55,643 nucleotides of DNA, from contig JAMPXB010000025.1 in NCBI GenBank assembly GCA_023701435.1, forward strand, positions 1 to 55,643, read 5' to 3'. How positions within the stretch are numbered: the stretch's first letter is position 1; each line of letters starts with the position of its first letter. The position numbers and the translations under genes are program-made. This document shows, one piece after another, positions 1-8,629 of the stretch. The DNA is from Bacteriovoracaceae bacterium. Its GTDB lineage: Bacteria > Bdellovibrionota > Bacteriovoracia > Bacteriovoracales > Bacteriovoracaceae. The notes below the pieces were generated by a model. It ran no database searches. It had not been told where the DNA came from and saw only the letters and a program-made list of their open reading frames with translations.

Positions 1-128
1 GGAGTGTCATAGTTGGCAAAGGCCATCATCATCGCGAAAAAGCACATCAAAAGACTCATCAAATCCGCGTAGGAGGTTAGCCACCCTTCTGGTTCATCTG
101 GTGGTGGGGTTGGAAATCCTTTGGCCAT
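1..128 (-). CDS. motB: Flagellar motor protein MotB, N-terminal fragment
   Basis: Only the first 42 or so codons are in the window; the gene runs off the left edge. The visible protein starts MAKGFPTPPPDEPEGW and continues into the single transmembrane segment containing SYADLMSLLMCFF. The Asp in the YADLM motif is the proton-binding aspartate of MotB stators. It begins 3 bases after the motA stop, so motA-motB form one transcript. MotB pairs with MotA in the inner membrane as the ion-driven stator and anchors it to peptidoglycan through a C-terminal OmpA domain that cannot be seen here. Family assignment is secure from the N-terminal motif plus synteny; whether the gene is intact is unknown. 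Confidence 0.93.
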   Translation of the reverse strand, partial: MAKGFPTPPPDEPEGWLTSYADLMSLLMCFFAMMMAFANYDT

Positions 129-131
129 AAA

Positions 132-932
132 TTATTTCCCCCCCTGAATTACCGCTTTCCAATCCAAACGGTCACCAGGCAATAGAAATGAATTAAGAAT
201 TTCGGCAACTACAATAGGGTTTTCTTTGGCGTGAAGAAGCTTCAGTCCTTCAATGATAATTTTGTTCTTTAGAAATACTTCTTTTGATTGTTCAACCAGG
301 TTATCTGCCAAAGGAAGAAAGCCAAGGTTAGACATCACAGTTCCATAAAGAGTGGTAATAAGACAAACCGCCATCGCTGGACCCACTCGTTTAATGGCGT
401 CCGCACCGCTCAGGTTGCCAAGCAGAACAATCATCCCCATAGTGGTACCCATCATACCAAAGGCTGGCGGATACTTACCGACGACCTTCAATTTCCCGGC
501 ATCTTCACTGTAAAGATAGAAAAGGTTACTATTACGCTCTTCCATTAAGGCAAAAACCTGCTCAGGAGTCATGACTCCTCCATCCAGCATTTGCAGTCCT
601 TCTTTCAAGAAAAAATCACTTGTTTTATCAGTGATGGTCTTAAGGGACTCTCCCTTACGGTAACTTTCCACTGATAAAATGATCTCTTTAATAATTGCAC
701 TGAAATTTGTATCTTTCCCTTTTACCACACGCAAGAGTGCAAATTTAATCATGGTAAACATGCGCTTATATTGGAAGGACATTGCTGCCGCAGCGATCAC
801 TCCCCCCAAAACGATGAAGACACTCGGAAAGTCGTAAAACATCTTAAGGTCACCGCCACCTGCTGACAGTATTAAACCATAAGTGAAAACACCCAATGCC
901 AACAACATGGCCGAAACAGCTGCTAAATTCAT
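132..932 (-). CDS. motA: Flagellar motor protein MotA
   Basis: 266 residues, a normal length for MotA. It is the stator subunit that couples ion flow to flagellar torque in the inner membrane. Four hydrophobic segments are visible: near the N-terminus, around residues 35-52, and a pair around 155-215 with the typical PPAFGMMGTTMG motif and the following GPAMAVCLITTLYG helix. The cytoplasmic loop between the second and third helices carries the charged residues that contact the rotor. The ATG has a strong GGAGGT ribosome site a few bases upstream. The upstream region holds a weak match to a FliA-type -10 box (954-961 on the minus strand, ACCGATTA), which I do not consider proven. Confidence 0.96.
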   Translation of the reverse strand: MNLAAVSAMLLALGVFTYGLILSAGGGDLKMFYDFPSVFIVLGGVIAAAAMSFQYKRMFTMIKFALLRVVKGKDTNFSAIIKEIILSVESYRKGESLKTITDKTSDFFLKEGLQMLDGGVMTPEQVFALMEERNSNLFYLYSEDAGKLKVVGKYPPAFGMMGTTMGMIVLLGNLSGADAIKRVGPAMAVCLITTLYGTVMSNLGFLPLADNLVEQSKEVFLKNKIIIEGLKLLHAKENPIVVAEILNSFLLPGDRLDWKAVIQGGK

Positions 933-1049
933 GAGAACCTCCGTGTGCTTAACTAATCGGTAGGCAAAAAAAAATGTTAATAATCTTTTTAATAAACCGA
1001 GAAGATAAATGATTTAATTTTAAGTACTTGATTCAAGTTGCGGGGTAAT

Positions 1050-2756
1050 ATGGAAGCTGTAAAACGATTGGAAATTGAAGACTCCCTCGAGGCAAACCAG
1101 GTTAAAAACGAGGAGCAGGAAGTGATGGAGCTTCTCGCTTCATTGGTTAAGACACACTACCTTGAAAAATCCAATAAATTCCACATGGCCGTCGAGTTTG
1201 AAAAACTCTTTAAGCTCGATAAATTAGAACAGTTAAAATTTTTGGAAGAATTAGATAAGCTTAAAGAGCTCGATCAGCTCAAAGCACTGGATAATTTACA
1301 AGAGCTGACTAAGCTACGTGATCTCTCTCAATTATCAGAATTAAAAAAGCTCAACGAATTAGAGAAATTAGAGTGGCTGCGAGAGCTAAACCAACTCGAT
1401 CGTTTGGAAGGGCTAAAAAATCTGGAAGGTCTGGAGCAGCTCAAAGAGCTCGACCAACTGAAGGCGATGGATAATTTAAAAGAGTTAAGCAAATTGCGTG
1501 AACTCTCTCACCTATCCGAACTTAAGCCACTTTCTCATCTTGAGAGATTAGAAAAATTAAATGAATTATCAAAACTAGAACGACTGGCTTCGCTGGTTCA
1601 TCTGGAAAAACTGGATAATCTTCAATCATTGGATAAATTGCTTCAGCTCAAGGAATTAAATCGCCTGGGTGATCTTGGCCAGCTTCAAGCACTGGATAAT
1701 TTACAGGACCTGAAAAACCTTCAGGAATTAAACCGTCTTTCAGAGTTAAAGTCACTTTCTCAATTGGAGAACCTGGAAGATCTGAGAGCTTTGTCCAAGC
1801 TCGAGCATCTCGGAGAATTAAAAAATCTCAGAGACCTGGATAAACTACAAAGCATCAATACTCTTAATAAGCTTCTCGAAGAACACAGAACAACTCTCGC
1901 TCCGTTAATGCATCTGGAAAAGTTAATGGAGCTCGTGCGACTTCAGGATTTAGGTAAACTCGAAGAATTATCTCAATTGCATAAACTTGATGAGCTCAAT
2001 CGTCTTGATAAATTAGATCGTATTGATGATGCCAGATTTGCCGAACGATTAGACAAGCTGGACAAGCTCGACATTCTTGAAAAAGGCACTCGTAAACTCG
2101 TCATTCAACAGGTGATTGGTTTTGGTCTGGAACTTTTTAAGTTAATGGTAGCGGGCTTTGTGATCGTCTTTTTACTTACTCGTGAATCAGGCCGTGAAAT
2201 CGCAATCAAGGCATTACCGGCCATTGGTTTTGGCAGTGCCGCTCAAGTAAATCTCGGACTAAAACTTTTAGTTGGAGAAACTACTGCAGAAAACTTTCAA
2301 AGCATCATTCTGGATATTCGTAAGCGAATGGATGCAGAGATCGATACTGTTTTTTCAACCAGCGGTTTATTTTCCATTGAACGCAGAATTGAAATGGTTA
2401 ATCAAATCCTCTCTTATTCCTATCAGGGTAATGGCGTAGATCTTGCCAAAGAAGCCAAAGCGAAGATGGAAGAAAGATTAATGAAATTAAGTGAAAATAC
2501 GGTTTCCCGACTGGAATTTGATATGGCACTGGCACGAGGTCGAAAAGATACAGCCACCGAAAGTCAGCTTCGTGAAATCAAGCTATTAGTAGCACAAAAA
2601 CAGTATCCACAATTAATGGAAAAAGTACTGCCAATTTGGGGAAGCAGTGAGGCCATCATCATGGCGGCAGTCACAGGCGCTATTTCCCTGAAATTACAGG
2701 ACCCCGGTACTCTTGAGGAATTGTTGCGTACAATACCAGTGAAGGGAGCCTTATAA
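1050..2756 (+). CDS. Membrane protein with 75 uninterrupted Leu-x-x triplet repeats
   Basis: I recognise no named family. 568 residues from ATG 1050; a TTG at 1038 would add four residues but has no ribosome site, whereas ATG 1050 follows GCGGGGT. After a charged N-terminus, residues 53-275 have Leu (one Met, one Ile) at exactly every third position for 75 triplets, with mostly D, E, K, N, Q, S or R between. A second run of 14 triplets covers 286-325 in another phase, and a short one 334-343. One transmembrane helix follows at about 358-377, then a roughly 190-residue alpha/mixed C-terminal domain. Spacing of 3.0 does not fit a heptad coiled coil (3.5) or the LRR family. All six Leu codons are used, so the pattern is kept at protein level. 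It is probably co-transcribed with the lipoprotein starting 2 bases downstream. Function unknown. Confidence 0.85.
   Translation: MEAVKRLEIEDSLEANQVKNEEQEVMELLASLVKTHYLEKSNKFHMAVEFEKLFKLDKLEQLKFLEELDKLKELDQLKALDNLQELTKLRDLSQLSELKKLNELEKLEWLRELNQLDRLEGLKNLEGLEQLKELDQLKAMDNLKELSKLRELSHLSELKPLSHLERLEKLNELSKLERLASLVHLEKLDNLQSLDKLLQLKELNRLGDLGQLQALDNLQDLKNLQELNRLSELKSLSQLENLEDLRALSKLEHLGELKNLRDLDKLQSINTLNKLLEEHRTTLAPLMHLEKLMELVRLQDLGKLEELSQLHKLDELNRLDKLDRIDDARFAERLDKLDKLDILEKGTRKLVIQQVIGFGLELFKLMVAGFVIVFLLTRESGREIAIKALPAIGFGSAAQVNLGLKLLVGETTAENFQSIILDIRKRMDAEIDTVFSTSGLFSIERRIEMVNQILSYSYQGNGVDLAKEAKAKMEERLMKLSENTVSRLEFDMALARGRKDTATESQLREIKLLVAQKQYPQLMEKVLPIWGSSEAIIMAAVTGAISLKLQDPGTLEELLRTIPVKGAL
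1206..1874 (+). repeat. Coding repeat: 75 consecutive (Lxx) triplets
   Basis: Perfect 9-nucleotide coding periodicity with a Leu codon in every third position. A longer-range repeat is superimposed: the block around 1263-1350 recurs 180 bases later (20 triplets) and again 225 bases after that (25 triplets), with recognisable DNA identity around the ALDNLQEL/AMDNLKEL/ALDNLQDL segments. This suggests growth by duplication of blocks of triplets followed by divergence of synonymous Leu codons. Confidence 0.9.
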
Positions 2757-2758
2757 GC

Positions 2759-4705
2759 ATGAAACAGACATCGCTCTTGCTGTCTATTTTGAGTTTTTTA
2801 CTCATCGGCTGTGTTGGTACCGTTCAGGATGCCCAGGAAGCCTTTACCAAGGCTTCAGACGCTCCCAAAGCACCGATTATTTTCGCAGGGATCACTTCTG
2901 TTTCTGCTATTTCTGATTCCAGACTTGAAGTTTTCTTTTATCCCGCCAGCGGCGGCTCCGGAAAATACACTTATGACATCATGGTGGGCAGTTCGCCTTT
3001 TCCGATTTCTATTCCCTCAGATGTCATGACTCCCGATTATCGGGGACTTCTAAAAACCACCATTACGGGACTCAATCGCTTAACCACCTATCAGGTTCGG
3101 GTTGAAGTCCGGGACGCAGTAAACGAAATTCAAAGTAATTCGCAGATACTAAAATCAGCAACAACTTTTGATAACCAGGTTGCCGACTTTAATGGAATTT
3201 CTTCAGCTGCCAATACTCCAGGTCAGGATGGTAAGGACTCTATTAAGGTTCGCTGGACTCCAGCAAGAACTTCAGGTGGATTAACTAAACAAACATGGGA
3301 ACCAAAGTCTTATGAAGTAGTTTTAGTTGATGCTGACCGTCTCACCCCCAATGACATGGACGTAGAGTATACGCCCACACAAGGGCGGTGGGTTTATGCT
3401 TTTAATCATGATAACACCATGAACGAATACATTGTTCGGGGTCTTCCTTCGCAAACTCGATTTTATGTAAGAATACGTGCTATTCATGAAGGTTCAGTGG
3501 ATGACGTTTATGACCCGAAAAAAAGAAGTGAGCTTAACACTGGTTATGTCACCATTTCGACACTATCAGCAGCACTGGCCGATATTAATTTCCCCAGCGA
3601 ATCCTTTGCTGTCACACTTGCTACTGGAGAACAAGGGTTAAGTGCCGTTCAGGCCAACTGGACTGCAGCAGCTGGTGTTTTTGATCACTACCGACTTTAC
3701 TATAGTCAGGTGGGTGGTGGAGTTTCAAGCGGGACGTATCCTGAAGCTTGTCTTTCACCTATGTTATCAGATCCAGGTGAGACTGTTTTCTGTAAAAAAG
3801 TAGACTTCGATAAAGCTTCTAGTCCCATCACTGGTCTCTTGCCCTATACCAGCTATGAAGTCGTGCTCATGCTTTGTGCGACTACTTCATGCGGACCTAG
3901 TGAGCGCTTAATCTCACCAGTCAGAACAATTACGACTGATCCCAATTCACCAGTCTTTAACGGCGTTAAAGAAATTAAAGGCGCCCAAAGTTTAGCTGAC
4001 CTGGGAAAACTCTTTGTGGAATTTGATATCCCTAATTTTGCGACAGGATACTTTGACGGACTCATTTTGAAGATGCGACGAACAGTGGATGGTTCAGATA
4101 GCGCCGTCGAAATCACTCAGTTTACGACTCCTATTTCCCACATTTCTTATAATTTCTTGACGCAAAACCAAGTGGTGTTAACCGGTGTTGATTACCTCTC
4201 ATCTGAACCTTATTGTTTTACCCTTTATCCGTATAAATATGATTCAGACGAGGTCACGCGCCGCGAATCTCCCAATAATATCTGGAAGTGCATTCAGCCA
4301 AAAGCTGAGGCACCAACAGTGGATCAGTTTCTTGGACTGGCCTCCGGACGGGCGGAAAATAATACAGTCTACTTTACCTGGAATGCTCCGACCTCAGGGA
4401 TTTATGCAACCTATGAACTCTATTGGCGCAAGCAATCAGGGGCCAGCTTTACTTGGGGGGAAGCTGTATTGGCCGCCAACGATTTTGACTATAGCAATTA
4501 TGGAGTATTTGAGATTGATGCTGACCAGACTGATATCACCCTGGAAGGAATTCCTAGCGGAAATTACGCCTTTGGTATCCTGACTCGTTATACTTACATC
4601 ACTGATGAAGGTGAGGTAACTATCCGAAGTGAGACCAATGGTAGCATCCTGAGATGTCTTGTGGACGATACCCAGCTTAATGTCACTATCGATTGCGGTA
4701 ACTAA
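2759..4705 (+). CDS. Fibronectin type III domain lipoprotein
   Basis: 648 residues with a lipoprotein signal (lipobox LIGC, Cys18). The rest is a string of fibronectin-III-like modules, each marked by a W or F strand, a central Y/F-x-V/L-R strand (TTYQVRVEV, RFYVRIRAI, TSYEVVLML, NYAFGILTR) and a terminal T/S strand, roughly at 40-135, 145-270, 275-390, 395-510 and 515-630. Such proteins are anchored by lipid in the outer or inner membrane and usually mediate protein or surface contacts; no catalytic motif is visible. It starts 2 bases after the stop of the Leu-triplet protein with AAGGGAG upstream, so the two are probably co-expressed. The binding partner is unknown. Confidence 0.85.
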   Translation: MKQTSLLLSILSFLLIGCVGTVQDAQEAFTKASDAPKAPIIFAGITSVSAISDSRLEVFFYPASGGSGKYTYDIMVGSSPFPISIPSDVMTPDYRGLLKTTITGLNRLTTYQVRVEVRDAVNEIQSNSQILKSATTFDNQVADFNGISSAANTPGQDGKDSIKVRWTPARTSGGLTKQTWEPKSYEVVLVDADRLTPNDMDVEYTPTQGRWVYAFNHDNTMNEYIVRGLPSQTRFYVRIRAIHEGSVDDVYDPKKRSELNTGYVTISTLSAALADINFPSESFAVTLATGEQGLSAVQANWTAAAGVFDHYRLYYSQVGGGVSSGTYPEACLSPMLSDPGETVFCKKVDFDKASSPITGLLPYTSYEVVLMLCATTSCGPSERLISPVRTITTDPNSPVFNGVKEIKGAQSLADLGKLFVEFDIPNFATGYFDGLILKMRRTVDGSDSAVEITQFTTPISHISYNFLTQNQVVLTGVDYLSSEPYCFTLYPYKYDSDEVTRRESPNNIWKCIQPKAEAPTVDQFLGLASGRAENNTVYFTWNAPTSGIYATYELYWRKQSGASFTWGEAVLAANDFDYSNYGVFEIDADQTDITLEGIPSGNYAFGILTRYTYITDEGEVTIRSETNGSILRCLVDDTQLNVTIDCGN

Positions 4706-4710
4706 AGGTT

Positions 4711-4737
4711 TGGGCAGAGTAAAAAACATTCTGCCCA
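4711..4737 (+). terminator. Hairpin after the FN3 lipoprotein gene
   Basis: Perfect 8-bp stem (TGGGCAGA / TCTGCCCA) with an 11-base A-rich loop, 6 bases after the stop codon. No T tract follows, so this is terminator-like but not a canonical intrinsic terminator. Confidence 0.35.
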
Positions 4738-4784
4738 GATCGTACTAACTTTGGTAGCGTGAAGTGTCCCTAAAAGAGGTCACC

Positions 4785-5912
4785 ATGCAAAAAAAATTAG
4801 TACCAGATTACATCGAAAAACTCGAAGTCTACCAGGCCGGAAAACCCATTGAAGAAGTTGCCCAGGAAAAAGGCCTTACCCGCATTACCAAATTAGCGAG
4901 TAATGAAAACCCGCTGGGTCCTTCCCCTTTTGCGATCAGGGAAATGACCAATGCCCTGTGGGATGTTCATCGCTACCCTGACATGTTCGCCAATCAAGTC
5001 AAGAAAGCTCTTTGTGATCTCTATCACCTAAAACCGCAAAATATTATTTTAGGAAATGGTTCTGAAGGCATCATGGGCTACATTGTCCGCGCTTTCCTCC
5101 AACCGGATGAGGAAGTGGTCACTTCAGAAAATACCTTCATTGGTTTTTTAATTCTCGCCAAATCGGTGGGAGCAAAACTCATTCAGGTTCCTCGTCGTCC
5201 CGATTATAAGTATGACGTTAAGGCGATGGCGGAGAAGATTACCGATAAGACAAAAATCGTCTATATCGCCAATCCGGACAATCCTACCGGAACCTATATT
5301 ACCAAAGAAGAATTTGATTATCTGATGAAGCACGTTCCAGCTCACACCATTGTGATTCTGGATGAAGCTTATTTTGAATTTGCTCAAGGTCAGTGGGACT
5401 ATCCTGATTCGATGAACTACCGTTATGACAACGTCCTGACGCTGCGAACTTTTTCTAAGGCCTATGGTATCTCTGGTGTCAGATGCGGTTATGGTTTCGG
5501 CCATGAGTATCTCATCGGTAACCTTCATAAAGTGAAGCTTCCGTTTGAACCAAGTCTCATTGCTCAGAAAGGGGCCTATGGGGCCCTTAAAGACTACCCT
5601 CACTTACTCAGAACTCTGGAGAACAATAAAGAGCGCTACCAGGAACTCTTTTCTTACCTCACCGAGAAAGGATTTAAGCCTATTCCTTCAGTGACAAATT
5701 TTGTGACGATTAAAACCGGCTCAGAAGAAAAAAGTCTCTACCTTTATAACGAACTTTTAAATCATGGAGTCATCATTCGTCCGCTCAAGGCGAACCTCAT
5801 GCCAGACCATGTGCGAATTTCCATCGGCACCAAAGAAGAGATGAACCATTTTTATGAAGCCATGGAAGAAGTTCTTCCTCGCTATCAGCAAAAATTCGGA
5901 GAACTTAAATGA
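4785..5912 (+). CDS. HisC-like PLP aminotransferase, probably aromatic amino acid aminotransferase
   Basis: 375 residues from ATG 4785, which has AGAGGT just upstream; an in-frame GTG at 4764 lacks a ribosome site. Fold type I PLP enzyme of the histidinol-phosphate aminotransferase family: ASNENPLGPSP near the N-terminus, NPDNPTGT at 163-170, DEAYFEF at 193-199 and the Schiff-base lysine in TFSKAYG (K225). By sequence it could be HisC. It is the first gene of a four-gene chain whose other members degrade homogentisate, and its stop overlaps the next start (ATGA). By context its likely job is to convert tyrosine or phenylalanine to the 2-oxo acid that feeds that pathway. No other his gene is in the window. 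Confidence 0.85.
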   Translation: MQKKLVPDYIEKLEVYQAGKPIEEVAQEKGLTRITKLASNENPLGPSPFAIREMTNALWDVHRYPDMFANQVKKALCDLYHLKPQNIILGNGSEGIMGYIVRAFLQPDEEVVTSENTFIGFLILAKSVGAKLIQVPRRPDYKYDVKAMAEKITDKTKIVYIANPDNPTGTYITKEEFDYLMKHVPAHTIVILDEAYFEFAQGQWDYPDSMNYRYDNVLTLRTFSKAYGISGVRCGYGFGHEYLIGNLHKVKLPFEPSLIAQKGAYGALKDYPHLLRTLENNKERYQELFSYLTEKGFKPIPSVTNFVTIKTGSEEKSLYLYNELLNHGVIIRPLKANLMPDHVRISIGTKEEMNHFYEAMEEVLPRYQQKFGELK

Positions 5913-6907
5913 AAGTTTGTACATATAAACGGCCCACCCCTTTTGGTGTGCAAAAACGATTTGGACTTTTCTATGATGAAAAGACCTTGATTGATATGAA
6001 TCTTCTGTGGCAAACAGAGTTTGCCCGTCAGGGTTTTTATGCTCCTGACAAACGCTCCCTCTTATTTGCTCCTCCCTCACTGGCCCAGTTTCTTCGTATT
6101 CATCAGGATGCGGCTATTCCTATGCTCCAGGATTCTCTGGAGCTCTATAAGAAACTGACCAAAGCAGGAGAAACTAATTTCGCCTTTCATCTTTTTGATG
6201 CCGAAGATGTAACTTTCGATGCCCCCCTTGATGAAATCGCCATGTATCGTGATTTCTACACTCACGAGAAGCATGTGAAGAAAGGCTTTGAAAAAAGACA
6301 GGAAGAAGTTCCTGCTGCCTGGTATGAAATCCCAGCTTACTATAAAGGCGGCAATACCGGCTTTATCGGTCACAACGATATTATTCCCTGGCCCTATTAC
6401 TCCGAAAAAATTGATTACGAGCTTGAACTTGGCGTGGTCATCGGACGAGATGGTAAGAACGTTAAGGCCCAAGACATTAAAAAACATATTTTTGGTTTCA
6501 CGGTTTTAAATGATGTCTCTGCCCGGGACATCCAGCGTAAAGAGATGTCCATTCGTCTGGGCCCGGCCAAAGGTAAAGACTGGTGTTCAGTCATGGGACC
6601 GGTGATCGTTACTTTTGATGAGTTTAATTATGAAGAGCCTAACCTTCTCATGACAGCTTCAGTAAATGGTGAAGAATGGTCCCGAGGACAATCGGGCGAC
6701 TCCCATTATTCATGGGGCGAAATGATTGAGTACATGGGGATGGAAGAATGGATCAGGGCCACGGATTTCATTGGTTCAGGTACCGTGGGAACAGGCTGCG
6801 GCTTGGAGCTTGATCGATGGATCAAACCCGGTGACCTTCTGGAACTATCGATTGAAAAAATTGGAACGTTAAAAAATATTGTTGGAACTCCTCATAAGAG
6901 AGATTGA
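5909..6907 (+). CDS. Fumarylacetoacetate hydrolase family protein
   Basis: 332 residues. FAH-family enzymes hydrolyse fumarylacetoacetate to fumarate and acetoacetate, the last step of tyrosine breakdown. The metal-binding acidic residues of the fold are visible: D115 in YRDFYTHEKH with a nearby His (H122) in the place of the catalytic His, E171/E173 in YELELGVV, and D202 in NDVSARDIQ. The closing GSGTVGTGCGLELDRW and WIKPGDLLEL elements are also typical. It overlaps the aminotransferase stop by 4 bases and is followed directly by homogentisate dioxygenase, which supports the fumarylacetoacetase role over other FAH-fold hydrolases or isomerases. Confidence 0.92.
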   Translation: MKVCTYKRPTPFGVQKRFGLFYDEKTLIDMNLLWQTEFARQGFYAPDKRSLLFAPPSLAQFLRIHQDAAIPMLQDSLELYKKLTKAGETNFAFHLFDAEDVTFDAPLDEIAMYRDFYTHEKHVKKGFEKRQEEVPAAWYEIPAYYKGGNTGFIGHNDIIPWPYYSEKIDYELELGVVIGRDGKNVKAQDIKKHIFGFTVLNDVSARDIQRKEMSIRLGPAKGKDWCSVMGPVIVTFDEFNYEEPNLLMTASVNGEEWSRGQSGDSHYSWGEMIEYMGMEEWIRATDFIGSGTVGTGCGLELDRWIKPGDLLELSIEKIGTLKNIVGTPHKRD

Positions 6908-6908
6908 T

Positions 6909-8006
6909 ATGACTGAAAATTTTCATGCAAGTGGTATCTATACTAAACAGGCCCATGTAAAAATCCCTGAAGGAATGTTTGAAGAAGAACATGGCCGTAA
7001 AGGTTTCTTTGGTCGGGTCTCACAAATCTATCATCAGTACAAACCGACCGATTGGTCAGATATTGAAGGCAACCTAAAGCCAAGAAACCTGCCTCCTCTT
7101 TTTGAAGAGAAGGGGCTGCAGAATAAGTTTATTAAGATGCTTTATAACAGCGATGTCGAAGTCTATCTGGGCACACTTACTAAAAACCCGGAGAGCTTTT
7201 ATCGCAATTCCGATTATGATGAGATGTTTTTTATTCATGAAGGCGAAGGCCGGATGGAAACAACTTATGGACACGTTCCTTTCAAAAAGGGTGATTACAT
7301 TATCATGCCTCGAGGAACGACTTATAAAACCTATATCACCAAACCTTGCAAGATTCTCAAAGTGGAATCAAACTCCGAATTCGAGGAGCCATCCCGCGGT
7401 ATTCTTGGCCCCAACGCTCTCTATGACCAAACGGCCAAGTTTATACCGGAAGCTGCAGTAGGTTCTGAAAATGATTTAAAAGATTATCCGGTAGATATTA
7501 AACATCATGGAAAAGTAACCCGTGTAACCTACCCGTTTAATCCACTGGATGCGGTTGGCTGGAAGGGTTCTCTCTATCCATGGCGCATTTCCATTTATGA
7601 CTATTGTCCGATCAACTCTCACCGCTATCACATTCCACCATCGGGACACACTATGTTTGTGGCCCACAATTTTGTGATTTGCTCATTTGTGGCCCGCCCT
7701 CTGGAATACACCAGTGAAGGCGTTTTGAAGGTTCCCTTCTTTCATTCCAATATCGATTATGATGAGATCCTTTTTTATCATCAGGGAAATTTCTTTTCCC
7801 GCGACAACATTGATGCAGGAGCGATCACCTTCCACCCTCAAGGCATTCATCACGGCCCTCACCCAAAAGCCTTTCTCAAGGCCAATGAGAATGAATTTAC
7901 TGATGAATTTGCCGTGATGATCGATAGTCGAAATCCTCTGTTCATGACTACGGATTTTGGAAAGTATGAGAATAAAGATTATTGGAAAAGTTGGATGCAA
8001 AAATGA
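6909..8006 (+). CDS. hmgA: Homogentisate 1,2-dioxygenase (short bacterial form)
   Basis: 365 residues from ATG 6909. A longer reading from 6879 would run into the preceding gene, and GAGAG lies upstream of 6909. A cytosolic Fe(II) enzyme that opens the homogentisate ring to maleylacetoacetate. The bicupin fold shows an N-terminal cupin (EMFFIHEGEGRMET, GDYIIMPRGTTY) and a C-terminal cupin with candidate iron ligands H279 (PFFHSN), E286 (DYDEILFY) and a His in GIHHGPHPK (314-318). It is shorter than the ~440-residue eukaryotic and Pseudomonas enzymes, as in the compact family seen in many bacteria. The stop overlaps the next start (ATGA). Confidence 0.92.
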   Translation: MTENFHASGIYTKQAHVKIPEGMFEEEHGRKGFFGRVSQIYHQYKPTDWSDIEGNLKPRNLPPLFEEKGLQNKFIKMLYNSDVEVYLGTLTKNPESFYRNSDYDEMFFIHEGEGRMETTYGHVPFKKGDYIIMPRGTTYKTYITKPCKILKVESNSEFEEPSRGILGPNALYDQTAKFIPEAAVGSENDLKDYPVDIKHHGKVTRVTYPFNPLDAVGWKGSLYPWRISIYDYCPINSHRYHIPPSGHTMFVAHNFVICSFVARPLEYTSEGVLKVPFFHSNIDYDEILFYHQGNFFSRDNIDAGAITFHPQGIHHGPHPKAFLKANENEFTDEFAVMIDSRNPLFMTTDFGKYENKDYWKSWMQK

Positions 8007-8629
8007 AAACATATAAGACTGATGGCGCTTTTGCCGATAACTACAAATTTTTAATCGGTTCAATTGTCCCTAGACCTATTGCCGTTATATCAACCCGAAA
8101 CATTGATGGAACCAACAATCTGGCTCCTTTCTCTTTTTTTACGGCGGTTTCTGCCTCTCCAATGATCGTTGCTTTTTGCCCGCTGATCAGAACATCTAAC
8201 GGAGAATTTAAAGATACCGTTAAGAACATTCTTCGCGAGAAAGAATTTGTCCTAAATTTTTGCACCGAAGACAATTACGCCAAAGTTAATCTGGCTTCGA
8301 CTGAACTTACCTACGGTGAAGATGAGTTCGTTTTTTCAGGCCTTACTCCAATTGATTCCGAAATCGTGAAGGCCAAGCGAGTGAAAGAATCACCTGTTCA
8401 GTTCGAGTGCGAATTCCGCGATATGCTTTGTTATGGCAAAGTCCCGGGAGCAGGATCACTCATCACCGGTGAAGTAAAGCTCGTCCATATTGATGAAAAG
8501 ATCATGAAAGACGGAAAGATTCAAAGCGAACTCTTAAAAGCTGTAGGTCGCGGAGCAGGAAATGACTGGTTTAAAACAGACAGCCGCTTCGAACTCGAGC
8601 GGCTGATGAAGTCTCAGATTCAAAAATAA
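8003..8629 (+). CDS. Flavin reductase-like domain protein
   Basis: 208 residues from ATG 8003, overlapping the hmgA stop by 4 bases. The split-barrel FMN-binding fold of the flavin reductase family is visible: GSIVPRPIAVIST, NLAPFSFFTAVSASP, a KNILREKEFVLNF helix-strand, the ESPVQFECEF strand and a GEVKLVHI strand. Members bind FMN and either supply reduced flavin to a monooxygenase or are stand-alone oxidoreductases. It sits where a 4-hydroxyphenylpyruvate dioxygenase gene might be expected, but it is unrelated to that enzyme. Its substrate in this operon is unknown. It ends exactly where the next, opposite-strand gene ends. Confidence 0.88.
   Translation: MKTYKTDGAFADNYKFLIGSIVPRPIAVISTRNIDGTNNLAPFSFFTAVSASPMIVAFCPLIRTSNGEFKDTVKNILREKEFVLNFCTEDNYAKVNLASTELTYGEDEFVFSGLTPIDSEIVKAKRVKESPVQFECEFRDMLCYGKVPGAGSLITGEVKLVHIDEKIMKDGKIQSELLKAVGRGAGNDWFKTDSRFELERLMKSQIQK

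Noticed and set aside
954..961. FliA (sigma-28)-like -10 box ACCGATTA upstream of motA
   Set aside because: 6 of 8 bases match, but no convincing TAAA box lies at the right spacing; the T-rich spacer makes false matches likely.
1038..1049. TTG start adding MRGN to the Leu-triplet protein
   Set aside because: No ribosome site precedes it, and the GCGGGGT before ATG 1050 lies inside this stretch.
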